Positions 52,901 through 60,858 are shown, counted from the stretch's first letter. The stretch is 64,000 nucleotides of DNA from Bacillus sp. FJAT-27264 (GCF_001682855.1 NZ_MAQW01000023.1:143348-207347), one strand, 5' to 3'. Notes: generated by a model not told the origin, from the sequence alone. Program-made: numbers and translations.

Positions 52901-54052
52901 GGTGATATGAGCTTTGTGTATAAAATGGATGGCATGTATGATGATATGGCATTCGATTTGAAGCATGGAAGGTTCTATACCGTTAAAGATCATCTAATCA
53001 ACTCTTATGACTATAGTAATTTCAGCAAAGTTGAAACTATAACGGTAGATGGTGCTGGCCAGCGGATTTTCGATGGAATCAATCAATTACTCGCATTGAC
53101 CAGCTTAGAAGGTAAGACGATTCTTGAGTTTGTTGATAAACCTTCTTCGGAGGAAGTACCGCCGGTAGATGCCCCAGGAATTTATTTGGGTGGAACGGTT
53201 GTAGACGCTGTATATGACTCTAATGACAATAAGGTTTACGCTATTGATCAAGCGTTCAAAAATCTAATTGTAGTTGATACCGCAAGCAAATCTGTTATTA
53301 AAAAAGTACCTCTGCCTTATAAACCGTCAGCACTGACTTTATCAGAAGATAGAAAAAAATTGTATATTGTGAATAAGGACGCGTACAATCTGGTGACTGA
53401 GGTAAGTTTAAGTGATTATTCTGTTACCCGGAGTTTGACGTATTCGAATCCGGAGGATTCCCGGGACTTTTCCCATCGCCATATTTACAACAAGTCAGGC
53501 CGTTTGTACGTCGTATTAGGTGACTGGTCTCCTACGCTGTTGATTTTTGATGAAGCGACTTTCCAGCTAAGCCAGCCCAACACAGTAATTGATGATGGTA
53601 TTGGGGATATGGTATTCTCCAGTGATAACAGCAAATTCTATTACTGGAGCCAATTTGGATGGGATGCCGGCTCAGCTAATTCTACGGTCTACACGTATTC
53701 CATTCATGAAGATGGCAGCATCAATAAGGTTGACGAGTCCGTTCTGGAATATCCGGGCATAACCAGAGAACCGATGGATGCGCCAGCTTTATTAGTGGAA
53801 AGTCTGGGCATGATCATTGTAAAGAACAAAGCTTTTAATAAGGATAACCTGCAAGAAGTTAAAGGGTCATTCCCGGAACCGATCTATGCTGTGAATGTAG
53901 TGAATAATACAGCATTGGGGAAACAAGGAATTTATGATCTTACAACCTTCCAGAAGGTCCAATCTATTGATTTAGCTGGTGCGACCAGCATATTCTATGA
54001 TGATAAGGGAAATCTTTATTATTTGATTGATAACTCTTTGTTTATCAATTAA
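49979..54052 (+). CDS. SLH-domain surface protein with Gly13 linker and beta-propeller
   Basis: A 1357-residue exported protein. After the signal peptide (about 1-30) come three N-terminal SLH domains: SSRISKWLDKGLISGYADHT, the SEIGKAKSAGYISGFGDN unit and the LNEIVSKGYINGYPDLTL unit (about 40-215), for cell-wall attachment. Residues about 220-460 are a parallel beta-helix-like region (GNVTINTPGVTLKNTIIEGD). A run of 13 glycines (464-476) and a Pro/Gln linker follow. Then come an Fn3-like domain near 660-750 and two stretches of YncE-type propeller blades (VVDAATLTIDHVYDINLDPY; VVDTASKSVIKKVPLPYKPS) to the C-terminus. AGGGGGG precedes the ATG. It may bind extracellular polymers; function is unknown. 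Confidence 0.88.
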   Translation: MRRRILSILLGMIVLVNLIFGDQGITLAASAQPTGNMTDNHSSWASSRISKWLDKGLISGYADHTFKPNANISRAEFASIVNKVFGFKDQSQNDFTDVSSGKWYYSEIGKAKSAGYISGFGDNTFRPEAAISRQEVAKILYMLLQLNGSDDDSAIKAFKDYSGVPAWSKTYLNEIVSKGYINGYPDLTLRPLQTITRAEAVVILDKAMGMLVMDKGTVGGTELTAISGNVTINTPGVTLKNTIIEGDLLLTAGIGAGEVNLDQVTVSGRTIVAGGGENSIHLLDSQLNKMLVNKQPGRVRIVAQGSTRIKETTVKTGVKLEGTNKESGFDSIELDHSKADESVDLNGFFKTITIKNKTIVNVLEKSEIGALEVAREAAASTVNLADNSVLRQLTLNSAAIVKGKGTITKTFINASGSTFEQEIKDYTLTKGMTVVINGKEIGAELNPAQQLAPGVQLPASPAAGGGGGGGGGGGGGSNPGPSPQPEPQPETVKLPDVLGVFMVEDQLYAWFEKSGDYSKLQWDLYNESNKTSYETSYKNTAGQVGIYTVKEGALPPDEYIATISNEKYYDLLPSLLLSKSVINGSYYPAVYYTGMLDIHFQVNQNGIILHSDQTSAADTAPLVDGDLISVFYGDYLVLKAKWDGAGKKWVYQGIVNILPAPVHVSAIPSSRTDINIKWEAIPKAEYYHILTSSSPEGPYTPVKDSSGAPKKVIKNFYTDSGLAPRTTVHYKVIAVVNGTGSGFSDYASATTFNNEHMQLDFNVTDSVQDPSKPIIYATDKQNKKLVAVNYETQQTTVVPFELPPESITYANGKLYIALLKAEHSPYIFDDQQKGAVAVVDAATLTIDHVYDINLDPYSIAVDREGNVYISSGSGQWTKIRSYSGDSFTPIGSYSIRQASHILMHPTMNKLYSVNTDTSPRDIETFVIQNGQFISKYDSPYHGDYPMTTKINLSPDGKYLFNGAGTVFSTEYNRFGDMSFVYKMDGMYDDMAFDLKHGRFYTVKDHLINSYDYSNFSKVETITVDGAGQRIFDGINQLLALTSLEGKTILEFVDKPSSEEVPPVDAPGIYLGGTVVDAVYDSNDNKVYAIDQAFKNLIVVDTASKSVIKKVPLPYKPSALTLSEDRKKLYIVNKDAYNLVTEVSLSDYSVTRSLTYSNPEDSRDFSHRHIYNKSGRLYVVLGDWSPTLLIFDEATFQLSQPNTVIDDGIGDMVFSSDNSKFYYWSQFGWDAGSANSTVYTYSIHEDGSINKVDESVLEYPGITREPMDAPALLVESLGMIIVKNKAFNKDNLQEVKGSFPEPIYAVNVVNNTALGKQGIYDLTTFQKVQSIDLAGATSIFYDDKGNLYYLIDNSLFIN
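51368..51406 (+). repeat. GGN microsatellite encoding 13 glycines
   Basis: Thirteen consecutive Gly codons (GGC, GGA and GGT mixed) separate the wall-binding and outer parts of the SLH protein. The repeat is a multiple of three, so length changes would alter linker length without a frameshift. Confidence 0.9.
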
Positions 54053-54053
54053 A

Positions 54054-54090
54054 CACAAGCCTGATGCGAAATCGCATCAGGCTTGTTTCA
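54054..54090 (+). terminator. Terminator of the second SLH gene
   Basis: ACAAGCCTGATGCG and CGCATCAGGCTTGT form a perfect 14-base stem around AAAT, then TTT. Confidence 0.95.
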
Positions 54091-54132
54091 TAACAAACGA
54101 AAAGCTCGTACAGGCAGGATCTTATGATATGC

Positions 54133-54333
54133 TTAACTGAAAATCCCGTCGATGGTAGCTAAATCATCAGCTGACAGCGTGATCTCGCTTGCTTTTATAT
54201 TTTCGACCACTTGTGCGGGAGCTTTTCCGCCCGGAATCACGGTGTCGATTCCTTTCTGAGCTAATCGTTCTGAAATCCACATTGTATTTATGATCATATC
54301 ACGGCAGATGCTTCGAACGTAGCGGAGGATTTT
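54133..54333 (-). pseudogene. Aldo/keto reductase remnant (C-terminal end)
   Basis: The minus strand encodes SERLAQKGIDTVIPGGKAPA, then QVVENIKASEITLSADDLAT and IDGIFS before a stop. This is the C-terminal end of an aldo/keto reductase, including the TVIPGG-type NADPH-binding segment. Upstream the frame runs through an unrelated-looking MIINTMW stretch to a TAA near 54335, and the other 250 residues of the enzyme are missing. A fragment this short has no catalytic Tyr or Lys and cannot be functional. Confidence 0.75.
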
Positions 54334-54344
54334 TCTCGCTTACG

Positions 54345-54725
54345 CTAAAATACCAATCCCCCGACCAACAATGCAGTAATAAAGAGTATACTCCCCGCAA
54401 CCACCACTAATCTTCTTTTTTGGGGGTCATTCGCTGTATTCTTATAGGCACTGACACATATTAGTGGCAACCCTAAGAAACCAAGCATAGCCCAATTTCC
54501 AATAGGTTCTCTTTGCTGACTAAATAGAGAGTAACTTTCAAAAAACTTAACCAGACCAAGTATAATAGACATGCAAGCAAGCAGAATCATACCCAGAGAC
54601 AGAAACAGATCATATTTATGCCGATTCTTTATGACATGAAAAATCAAAGGGATAGCTAATCCGATAGACACCAATAAATACACCGGCAACGGGAGACTCT
54701 GGTAAAAGCTTATTATAGTGAACAC
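54345..54725 (-). CDS. Small four-TM membrane protein
   Basis: A 126-residue integral membrane protein with four hydrophobic segments (about 10-30, 38-60, 75-92 and 102-124) and short polar loops. I do not recognise the family. The first possible start is GTG at 54725, but the only Shine-Dalgarno, AGGAGTG, overlaps it, so the true start may be different. It lies downstream of the helicase terminator and is transcribed alone. Confidence 0.6.
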   Translation of the reverse strand: MFTIISFYQSLPLPVYLLVSIGLAIPLIFHVIKNRHKYDLFLSLGMILLACMSIILGLVKFFESYSLFSQQREPIGNWAMLGFLGLPLICVSAYKNTANDPQKRRLVVVAGSILFITALLVGGLVF

Positions 54726-54764
54726 TCCTGATTCCTTAATGTTTTCTCAAACTGCAAAGGTTGT

Positions 54765-54798
54765 TTAAAAACGACTTATCTGTGGGATAAGTCGCTTT
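54765..54798 (-). terminator. Terminator of the DinG-like helicase gene
   Basis: On the minus strand, GCGACTTATC and GATAAGTCGT flank a five-base loop and are followed by T5. Confidence 0.9.
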
Positions 54799-54823
54799 TA
54801 AACATAATGGGCGTGATTCACTT

Positions 54824-56752
54824 TTAAACCGTACGCTGTATCCCCTTCTCCTCCACAAACCTCTCCAGATCTCTAAAATTCTCGGTAACCTTTTTAAATG
54901 GTAAAGCTCCCAGTACCTTATCCCGGTAATCCTTTTTGGCTGCGGCGGAGAGACGGGAATCGAGGATGCTGAGTACACCAAGGTCAGTTTCACTGCGGAT
55001 CAGACGTCCGGTTCCTTGTCGTAAGCGGAGCAGCATGTCCGGTACAAAAACCTCGGTCAAAGGATTATCTGCCATTGACGCTTTATATTCATAGACAGGA
55101 TCGGAAGGAACAGGGAAGGGCAGACGAAAAATGATTAACTGCGACAAATCGGAACCTTCGATATTCACGCCTTCCCAGAATACACCGGTACTAAGCAGAA
55201 CACCTTTACTGCTGCGGAAGTCAGCGATTACCCCGTCCTGGGACGAGCCTTCTCTTTGAACATGCACCGCCCATGCCAGCTTCTCGGAGTTTAACTTCTT
55301 ATGGATGTACTTCATATCCTCCTTCGCTGAAAAAAGGACCAATGTCCGCCCATCCGTTAAGTTGCAGAGCCGCATCATTTCCTTGTATGCCGCTTCAAGA
55401 TAAGCTTCCCGGTTCTGATGGTTATAGTAGGGGATGTCCTTGGCAATATACATCATGGAGTGGTTGTCGTAATCAAACGGTGAAGCCTGGCGCTCCATAT
55501 AATCTCCCCTGTATCCAAGGGATTGCGTGAGATATTCGTATTGTTCCTCTAGCGTTTCACCGCTTTGGCACATGGTAGCTGATGTTAAAATAACAGAGGT
55601 CTTTCCGTTAAATAAGGTATATTTTAAAAATTGACTTATGCCTTTAGGACAGATGCTAATGGTGCCCTCCCGCTGGGTATTGCTTGCCCAGATCAGATAG
55701 CTATCCTTCGCTCCGGCGAGTACATCAAAAAGTTCGATAAGTCCGTTGATATCCTCAAAAATATTGTCGATTTCCCGCTCATGTTTGGAAGTTAAGACGG
55801 AAAGGCTGAGACTACACGCTTTTAAAATCTGTGACCCCCGTTTTAAGGGAACTCCTGTGATCTCCGATACTTTTATACGGTCATTGTCCTGCTTGGCTGT
55901 CTGTAGCAAATCTGTCTCGACCTGTTTGAAAATATGGATAACACATCTTTTTAAAAATTTGAATTGCGCCATAAGCTCCCTATCTGCGGATTGCTTGAAG
56001 AGAATCTGTAGAGCGTCATCCAGAATACGGCTGGTTCTGCGGAATGTAAACTCGAGCGTCCCAGCATCCCTAACCTTTGCTTCCAGATTATGCGCTTCAT
56101 CTATTACGATCAGAGCGGGCCGTTCAGTGATTAACCCCTTCGTTCCTTCTTTTTTCTTGATCAAATCACGGATGAGCAGGTCCTGGTTGACGATGATAAA
56201 ATCCATATCGCTGGCGTTTGCATTAATTTTAGCCCTCATCTCATAAAAAGAACATGTACTTTTATACTGGCAACGTTCAAATTTGCAATCATTCACACAC
56301 ACGTTGGACCATACAGCATCACTAATACCGCCCTTAATATCAGCTCTCTCGTCAATTTCATAGTCCACAATCCGCCGGGCAAGAGTAGCCAGAGGGGAGC
56401 TTGAAACATCAGTTGTGAACAGGTCTGCTGCTCTGTACCGGCAAGCGTACTGTCCCATGCCTTTTCCGACTACAGAGCGAACCCTTGTAAATCCGAGCCG
56501 GCTTCCGATGAACCTAAGATCCTTATGTATCTGTTCTGAAAGCTGTATGGAGGATGTGGCAATAATGACCGGTTGCTGTGAGATCTGGTTAATGAGCAGG
56601 CTGGGAATGAGGTATGCAAAGGACTTACCGATGCCGACTCCAGCTTCAATCATTGCGTTACGGCCATTAATGTAAGCATCCGCGATATCCAGAGACATAT
56701 CTTGCTGCCCGAGCCGCTCTTTAAGTCCAATCCGGGGAAATCTATCGTACAT
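54824..56752 (-). CDS. DinG/XPD-type ATP-dependent DNA helicase
   Basis: A superfamily 2 helicase of at least 642 residues. Walker A is EAGVGIGKSFAYLIP near residue 37, the DEAH box VIDEAHNLE near 217, and motifs V-VI are at GVFWEGVNIEGSD and RLRQGTGRLIRSETD. Between Walker A and DEAH are four cysteines (YACRY; NVCVNDC, ERCQYKSTC) fitting the Fe-S cluster of XPD/DinG enzymes. The ATG at 56752 has no ribosome binding site. The frame stays open for 29 more codons with protein-like sequence (SDLYKLQKRELKKDIEPSL), and GAGGCGG lies five bases before an ATT at 56839, so initiation there is possible. Role is probably DNA repair or R-loop removal. Confidence 0.9.
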   Translation of the reverse strand: MYDRFPRIGLKERLGQQDMSLDIADAYINGRNAMIEAGVGIGKSFAYLIPSLLINQISQQPVIIATSSIQLSEQIHKDLRFIGSRLGFTRVRSVVGKGMGQYACRYRAADLFTTDVSSSPLATLARRIVDYEIDERADIKGGISDAVWSNVCVNDCKFERCQYKSTCSFYEMRAKINANASDMDFIIVNQDLLIRDLIKKKEGTKGLITERPALIVIDEAHNLEAKVRDAGTLEFTFRRTSRILDDALQILFKQSADRELMAQFKFLKRCVIHIFKQVETDLLQTAKQDNDRIKVSEITGVPLKRGSQILKACSLSLSVLTSKHEREIDNIFEDINGLIELFDVLAGAKDSYLIWASNTQREGTISICPKGISQFLKYTLFNGKTSVILTSATMCQSGETLEEQYEYLTQSLGYRGDYMERQASPFDYDNHSMMYIAKDIPYYNHQNREAYLEAAYKEMMRLCNLTDGRTLVLFSAKEDMKYIHKKLNSEKLAWAVHVQREGSSQDGVIADFRSSKGVLLSTGVFWEGVNIEGSDLSQLIIFRLPFPVPSDPVYEYKASMADNPLTEVFVPDMLLRLRQGTGRLIRSETDLGVLSILDSRLSAAAKKDYRDKVLGALPFKKVTENFRDLERFVEEKGIQRTV

Positions 56753-56839
56753 CCGGAAGATGGCATTGACTAAAGAGGGCTCGATGTCCTTTTTTAGCTC
56801 CCGCTTCTGTAATTTATAGAGATCACTTAACCAGCTAAT

Positions 56840-57136
56840 AACGACCGCCTCTTTTCATAATCAATATTCTTCCTGCTATAGTTTTTTGGTGAGGTTGTAA
56901 TTATCTTCTAAACTACTCTTACAGTCAAGTGTGAGAACATAGAGCGGAGAGGGAGTACATAGTGGGCAATTGTCAAGGCGCTTGACATCAACCGGAAGGA
57001 TGAGTGGATAGAGAAGCGGACGTTGATGGGATTTTTGTTGTAAATCATGATATTTTTAGCATTAATTCCAATTCGATTGTAGTAAAATACTTCTTGTAAA
57101 TGAAGGATATAAACTCTATTTAAAGGAGACAATCTT
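56840..57136. other. Intergenic region with a possible coding remnant
   Basis: A plus-strand stretch at about 56962-57042 reads WAIVKALDINRKDEWIEKRT followed by LMGFLL and a stop, with a stop just upstream and no start. It looks protein-like but is too short to identify. The rest is the AT-rich promoter area of the lipoprotein gene. Confidence 0.3.
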
Positions 57137-57637
57137 TTGAATAAACTGTTAAAATCATTTTCCATTATATTGCTTATTTTTATTGTCGGGGGATGCGGGA
57201 TCGGACCAAATACCCAAGAAACAATCTTCAATGATAACCAGCGTTTAATGGATTCAGGGGATAGCTACACATTTGGGAGTAAGACAGGCAAGATTACAGA
57301 GGACCATGCAGAGATCAAATTCTCGGGCTTTTCAGGGGTCTATACTGTATGGAGCATAATTTCAGATGCTGACGTGACCACAAAGATTAACATTAGTGGA
57401 AATGCTAAAAACGATAAATTTAAAATTATCCAGGTTAATGAAAATAAAGAACTGATAACTCTTTGGAAAGGGGAAGGAGCAACTGAGCTTACAGTATCTA
57501 TACCTAAAGGAAGCAGTTCAATTAAATGGGCTGGCAAACACGCCACGGGCAAGGTAGTGATGCAACTAGAAACAAACTCAGAGATGAAAATAGCCTCTCA
57601 GAAGGATCTGTTTGAGGGAGATGAATTTTTCAAATAA
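57137..57637 (+). CDS. Lipoprotein of unknown function
   Basis: A 166-residue lipoprotein. The signal peptide has MNKLLKSF, a hydrophobic core and lipobox IVGGC, placing the lipidated Cys near residue 20. The mature part is beta-rich, and nothing in it is recognised; alternating polar and hydrophobic stretches such as GVYTVWSIISDADVTTKINI suggest a small beta-sandwich. The start is TTG with AAAGGAG nine bases upstream. It stands alone between the helicase and a TetR gene. Confidence 0.75.
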   Translation: MNKLLKSFSIILLIFIVGGCGIGPNTQETIFNDNQRLMDSGDSYTFGSKTGKITEDHAEIKFSGFSGVYTVWSIISDADVTTKINISGNAKNDKFKIIQVNENKELITLWKGEGATELTVSIPKGSSSIKWAGKHATGKVVMQLETNSEMKIASQKDLFEGDEFFK

Positions 57638-57682
57638 CATTTTAACCAGCTTAGGATGTAGAATGTCCCTCATGATAAATTG

Positions 57683-57711
57683 TTGACTCTGTAGTCAAGA
57701 AGTGATAAAGT
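57683..57711 (+). promoter_or_regulatory. Promoter and TetR operator, copy 1
   Basis: TTGACTCTGTAGTCAA (57683-57698) is a perfect TTGACT/AGTCAA palindrome. Its left arm doubles as a -35 element, followed after 17 bases by TAAAGT (57706-57711). It lies just before the tetR start, so the regulator probably represses itself. Confidence 0.8.
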
Positions 57712-57718
57712 AACTCCC

Positions 57719-58294
57719 ATGAGCAGACCAAGAGAATTTGATGTCGATCGTGTGTTGCACCAGTCTATGGAAGTATTCTGGAATAAAGGATTCAAGGCAA
57801 CCTCCTATGAGGATTTAACCCGTACGACGGGGGTTAAGAAGCAAAGTTTTTATTGCGTCTTTAACGATAAACGGACGTTATTCTTAAAGGCGTTGGTACA
57901 CTATCGTGAACAAAGTATAGCGCTACTAGAGAAGTTGGAAGCGCAGGAGATGTCTCCGCTGAACAAGCTGGAGTCTTTACGCGAATCTCTTCTTGACGAG
58001 GAAGTCTCGTGTCGCGGATGCCTGATGGTAAATTCCGCAATGGAGTTCGGAACAGAAGACGATCAGGTCACTGGTGAAATAGAGCTAATGTTCGCTGAAG
58101 CTGAGCATGTATTAGAGAAGATTATTATCAGCGGTCAGGAAGAGCAATTGATTACGACCCGTTATTCCAGCAAAGAGTTGGCATCTTATCTGCACAACGC
58201 TATTATCGGCGCGAGAATAATGGAAAAATCGGGTGCATCCCGGGAACAGATCGAGGCAGTTTTGCGAGTGTCTTTCTCATTAATTTCGCCTTGA
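57719..58294 (+). CDS. TetR family repressor of the adjacent flavin oxidoreductase
   Basis: A 191-residue TetR repressor. The HTH is FKATSYEDLTRTTGVKKQSF with YCVFNDKRTLF. The ligand domain carries SCRGCLMVNSAMEFG, with two cysteines that could react with electrophiles, as the cysteine of NemR does in E. coli. The identical 16-base palindrome TTGACTCTGTAGTCAA occurs before this gene and before the Old Yellow Enzyme gene downstream. That defines a small regulon resembling nemR-nemA. The ribosome binding site is weak. Confidence 0.9.
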   Translation: MSRPREFDVDRVLHQSMEVFWNKGFKATSYEDLTRTTGVKKQSFYCVFNDKRTLFLKALVHYREQSIALLEKLEAQEMSPLNKLESLRESLLDEEVSCRGCLMVNSAMEFGTEDDQVTGEIELMFAEAEHVLEKIIISGQEEQLITTRYSSKELASYLHNAIIGARIMEKSGASREQIEAVLRVSFSLISP

Positions 58295-58313
58295 TCTTTT
58301 TTTTGCCAAGTTG

Positions 58314-58329
58314 TTGACTCTGTAGTCAA
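58314..58329. promoter_or_regulatory. TetR operator, copy 2
   Basis: TTGACTCTGTAGTCAA, identical to the copy before tetR and with the same flanking TTG and G. It precedes the oxidoreductase gene. The corresponding -10 is not obvious. Confidence 0.8.
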
Positions 58330-58503
58330 GTAAAAGTCGTTGCTATGAGTAGAACGCCGCTATTGTATTAAAGGAGGTGGTGCGTTTCGGGATGCGCCTT
58401 TAGGCTAAATTTGAATCGAAGTAAAGCTGATCTTAAGCACAGACGGCAAGTCTGTGATAATACTTAAATTTTCGAAAAATATATATTAAATTTGGAGGCT
58501 ATT

Positions 58504-59544
58504 ATGAACAATACTCAATCCGTAGAATCCCTGTTTACATCTATTGAATTAGGCAACTTGAAATTATCCAATCGCATCGTAATGGCACCGATGACCCGTC
58601 AATTTTCTCCGGACGGCGTGCCTGGAGCTAATGTAGCTGCCTACTATCGCCGCAGAGCTGAGAATGGTGTGGGACTTATTGTGACCGAAGGAACAGTTAT
58701 CAATCATCCAGATGCGTCCAATCAAGCCAACGTTCCGTTCTTTTATAGTGAAGCTGCACTAAACGGCTGGGCCAATGTGGTGTCTGAGGTGCATGCAGCA
58801 GGCGGCAAGATCATCCCACAGATCTGGCATATGGGAGCAAAAGGCCAAGTGAATGATTATTCGGAAGCGGAAATTGCTGATATCGTTCAAGCTTTCGCAC
58901 AGGCAGCAGCCGAAGCTAAGCGGCTTGGATTTGATGGTATTGAGCTGCATGGTGCGCATGGATATTTGATCGATCAATTCTTCTGGGAAAAAACCAATCA
59001 GCGTACCGACCGTTATGGTGGTAGCATGCTTGCACGCACTCGCTTTGCTGTGGAGGTTATCGAGGCCTGCCGTCAGGCCGTAGGACCAGAGTTCCCGATC
59101 GTCTTGCGTTTGTCGCAATGGAAATCCACTGAATACACAGCTAAATTGGCTGAAACACCGGAACTGCTGGAACAGTTCCTGGCGCAACTGGTTGATGCTG
59201 GTGTGGATATTTTCCACTGTTCCACTCGCCGTTTCTGGGAGCCTGAGTTTGAGGGTTCTGAGCTGAACTTTGCCGGCTGGACCAAGAAGCTCACAGGCAA
59301 ACCGACTATTACGGTTGGATCCGTTGGTCTTGATGGTGATTTCACGAGTCTTTTCACTGAAGGAAAAGGGGCAAATCAAGTTGGGGTTGATGAGTTAATC
59401 CAAAAGATTGAACGTGAAGAGTTCGACTTGGTGGCCATAGGTCGTGCCCTGCTAGCTGATCCTGAGTGGGTAGCTAAAATCCGTGATAGCCGGACGGATG
59501 AGCTGGTTCCTTTTACGGCGGAGGCCCTAAAGACGCTTCATTAA
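58504..59544 (+). CDS. Old Yellow Enzyme family NADH:flavin oxidoreductase
   Basis: A 346-residue FMN-dependent ene-reductase. The N-terminal ELGNLKLSNRIVMAPMTRQF, the active-site GIELHGAHGYLIDQFFW near residue 145 with RTDRYGGS, and the C-terminal DLVAIGRALLADPEWVAKIR are typical. Such enzymes reduce activated alkenes, quinones or nitro compounds with NAD(P)H. The ATG at 58504 has TTGGAGG upstream. The TetR operator upstream suggests induction by electrophiles. The 5' region of about 170 bases contains AAAGGAGGTGGTG and an ACAGAC/GTCTGT hairpin of unknown meaning. Confidence 0.92.
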   Translation: MNNTQSVESLFTSIELGNLKLSNRIVMAPMTRQFSPDGVPGANVAAYYRRRAENGVGLIVTEGTVINHPDASNQANVPFFYSEAALNGWANVVSEVHAAGGKIIPQIWHMGAKGQVNDYSEAEIADIVQAFAQAAAEAKRLGFDGIELHGAHGYLIDQFFWEKTNQRTDRYGGSMLARTRFAVEVIEACRQAVGPEFPIVLRLSQWKSTEYTAKLAETPELLEQFLAQLVDAGVDIFHCSTRRFWEPEFEGSELNFAGWTKKLTGKPTITVGSVGLDGDFTSLFTEGKGANQVGVDELIQKIEREEFDLVAIGRALLADPEWVAKIRDSRTDELVPFTAEALKTLH

Positions 59545-59571
59545 TACTTATAGCATCTCTTGTATGATACA

Positions 59572-59615
59572 AGCAGTGACAGACCAAAGATTTGGGTCTG
59601 CACTGCTTTTTTAGT
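59572..59615 (+). terminator. Terminator of the oxidoreductase gene
   Basis: GCAGTGACAGACC pairs with GGTCTGCACTGC with one mismatch, followed by T6. Confidence 0.93.
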
Positions 59616-59743
59616 GTCTGTATAGGCGGGAGTAGAATAACAACATTTATCCGGGACGAAAATCTGCCGGTAGCGCGATTATTTTTGTACAAACTTTAGC
59701 GTGCGTTTTCTCTATTGTTATTATAATGAGGTAAACCTTATAT

Positions 59744-59758
59744 TGATAATAGTTCTCA
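59744..59758. promoter_or_regulatory. Fur-box-like element, copy 1
   Basis: TGATAATAGTTCTCA resembles the 7-1-7 Fur motif (TGATAAT-n-ATTATCA; right half 5 of 7). The identical 15 bases occur before the AraC/siderophore fusion gene at 60868. It lies 30 bases before the lipoprotein start. Confidence 0.65.
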
Positions 59759-59787
59759 CTATATATCCCAAGAGAGAGGTTTATCGA

Positions 59788-60801
59788 ATGTTCAAAGTTA
59801 AATATCGCTTGCTTCTATTAAGTTTCCTGCTTATCTTTGGAGGAATTCTGTCCGCTTGCAGCTCCAATTCATCAAAGGAATCGGCTGATCCGGCAGCAAA
59901 AACGGTGTCTTCATCGTCTACATCTTCGTCTACTTCCGCTGAAGATGATTCAGCAGTTACTTCAGAGGAGAATGGGACACGTCAATATAAGGATTTCAGT
60001 GGTCGTGAAGCGATCATTCCTGTCCATCCTAAGAGGGTGATTCTACTTGGCGACAGTCCCGGTGATCTGCTTGCGCTGGGTGTCAAGCCGATTGGCAATG
60101 ATTTTCTCGGAGAAGCCTACATCTACAAGAGTGAACTCGAGGGCATTGCCGACATCGGTTTTCCACATAATCTGGAGAAAATCATGTCGCTGGCGCCAGA
60201 TCTGATTCTACAATCGGCAGATAATGATGCGTCGGATACGGAAATCTACGAGAAGATGAACAAAATCGCTCCGACTGTCCTGTATAACCGTGGGGCTGAC
60301 ACCTACACACGAATTCGGGAGATTGCCAATATTCTAGGTGTTAAGCAAGTGGCGGAAGACTGGATCACTCGTTACGAGGATAAAGCTCAGAAGATGTGGG
60401 ATAAACTCGACTTGAAGAAAGGCGAGACAGCAACGGTTTATCTCAGTCTGGCAGGTCAATTTTATGTCATGGGCGACTACAGTCTGACAATGTTTTTGTA
60501 TGATCCGCGTGGCTTCAGTCCGACGGCTAAGGTCCAAGAGCTCATTGATAAGAAAGAATTCTTTACCGAGATTTCCGCGGAGACACTTCCTGATTATGCT
60601 GGGGATTACATTTTCCTGCTGAGTTTACCAGGAAGCAAAGACGAGAAGGCCGCGAAGCAACTGTTGGAAAGTCCGATTTGGAAAACCATTCCTGCCGTCA
60701 AAGAGGGCCGTGTCACGTTTGGAGACATTAGCTGGAATGCCAGCGACCCGATTACGAGGGAAAGAATGCTAGATGAACTGCCTAAATGGCTAGGTAAATA
60801 G
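59788..60801 (+). CDS. Iron-siderophore ABC transporter substrate-binding lipoprotein
   Basis: A 337-residue periplasmic-binding (Peripla_BP_2) lipoprotein. The lipobox is GILSAC, followed by a Ser/Thr/Ala-rich linker and the domain start RQYKDFSGREAIIPVHPKRV. Both lobes are present: GDLLALGVKPIG near residue 93 and APDLILQSADN near 136, ending with the family's ITRERMLDELPKWL. It would capture ferric siderophores or ferric citrate for an importer not in this window. The ATG at 59788 has AGAGAGG upstream; an earlier in-frame GTG (59701) would precede the Fur-like box and is rejected. Confidence 0.88.
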   Translation: MFKVKYRLLLLSFLLIFGGILSACSSNSSKESADPAAKTVSSSSTSSSTSAEDDSAVTSEENGTRQYKDFSGREAIIPVHPKRVILLGDSPGDLLALGVKPIGNDFLGEAYIYKSELEGIADIGFPHNLEKIMSLAPDLILQSADNDASDTEIYEKMNKIAPTVLYNRGADTYTRIREIANILGVKQVAEDWITRYEDKAQKMWDKLDLKKGETATVYLSLAGQFYVMGDYSLTMFLYDPRGFSPTAKVQELIDKKEFFTEISAETLPDYAGDYIFLLSLPGSKDEKAAKQLLESPIWKTIPAVKEGRVTFGDISWNASDPITRERMLDELPKWLGK

Positions 60802-60811
60802 TGCTGTCTTC

Positions 60812-60858
60812 CCGACAAGCGAACTCAACGTAACAGTTGAATCGCTTGTCTTTTTTAT
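60812..60858 (+). terminator. Terminator of the siderophore-binding protein gene
   Basis: GACAAGCGA pairs with TCGCTTGTC, with an inner CTCAAC/GTTGAA extension, followed by T6. Confidence 0.93.

Noticed and set aside
58366..58409. Tiny frame after AAAGGAGGTG before the oxidoreductase gene
   Set aside because: Eight codons or fewer, no conserved features; may be chance.
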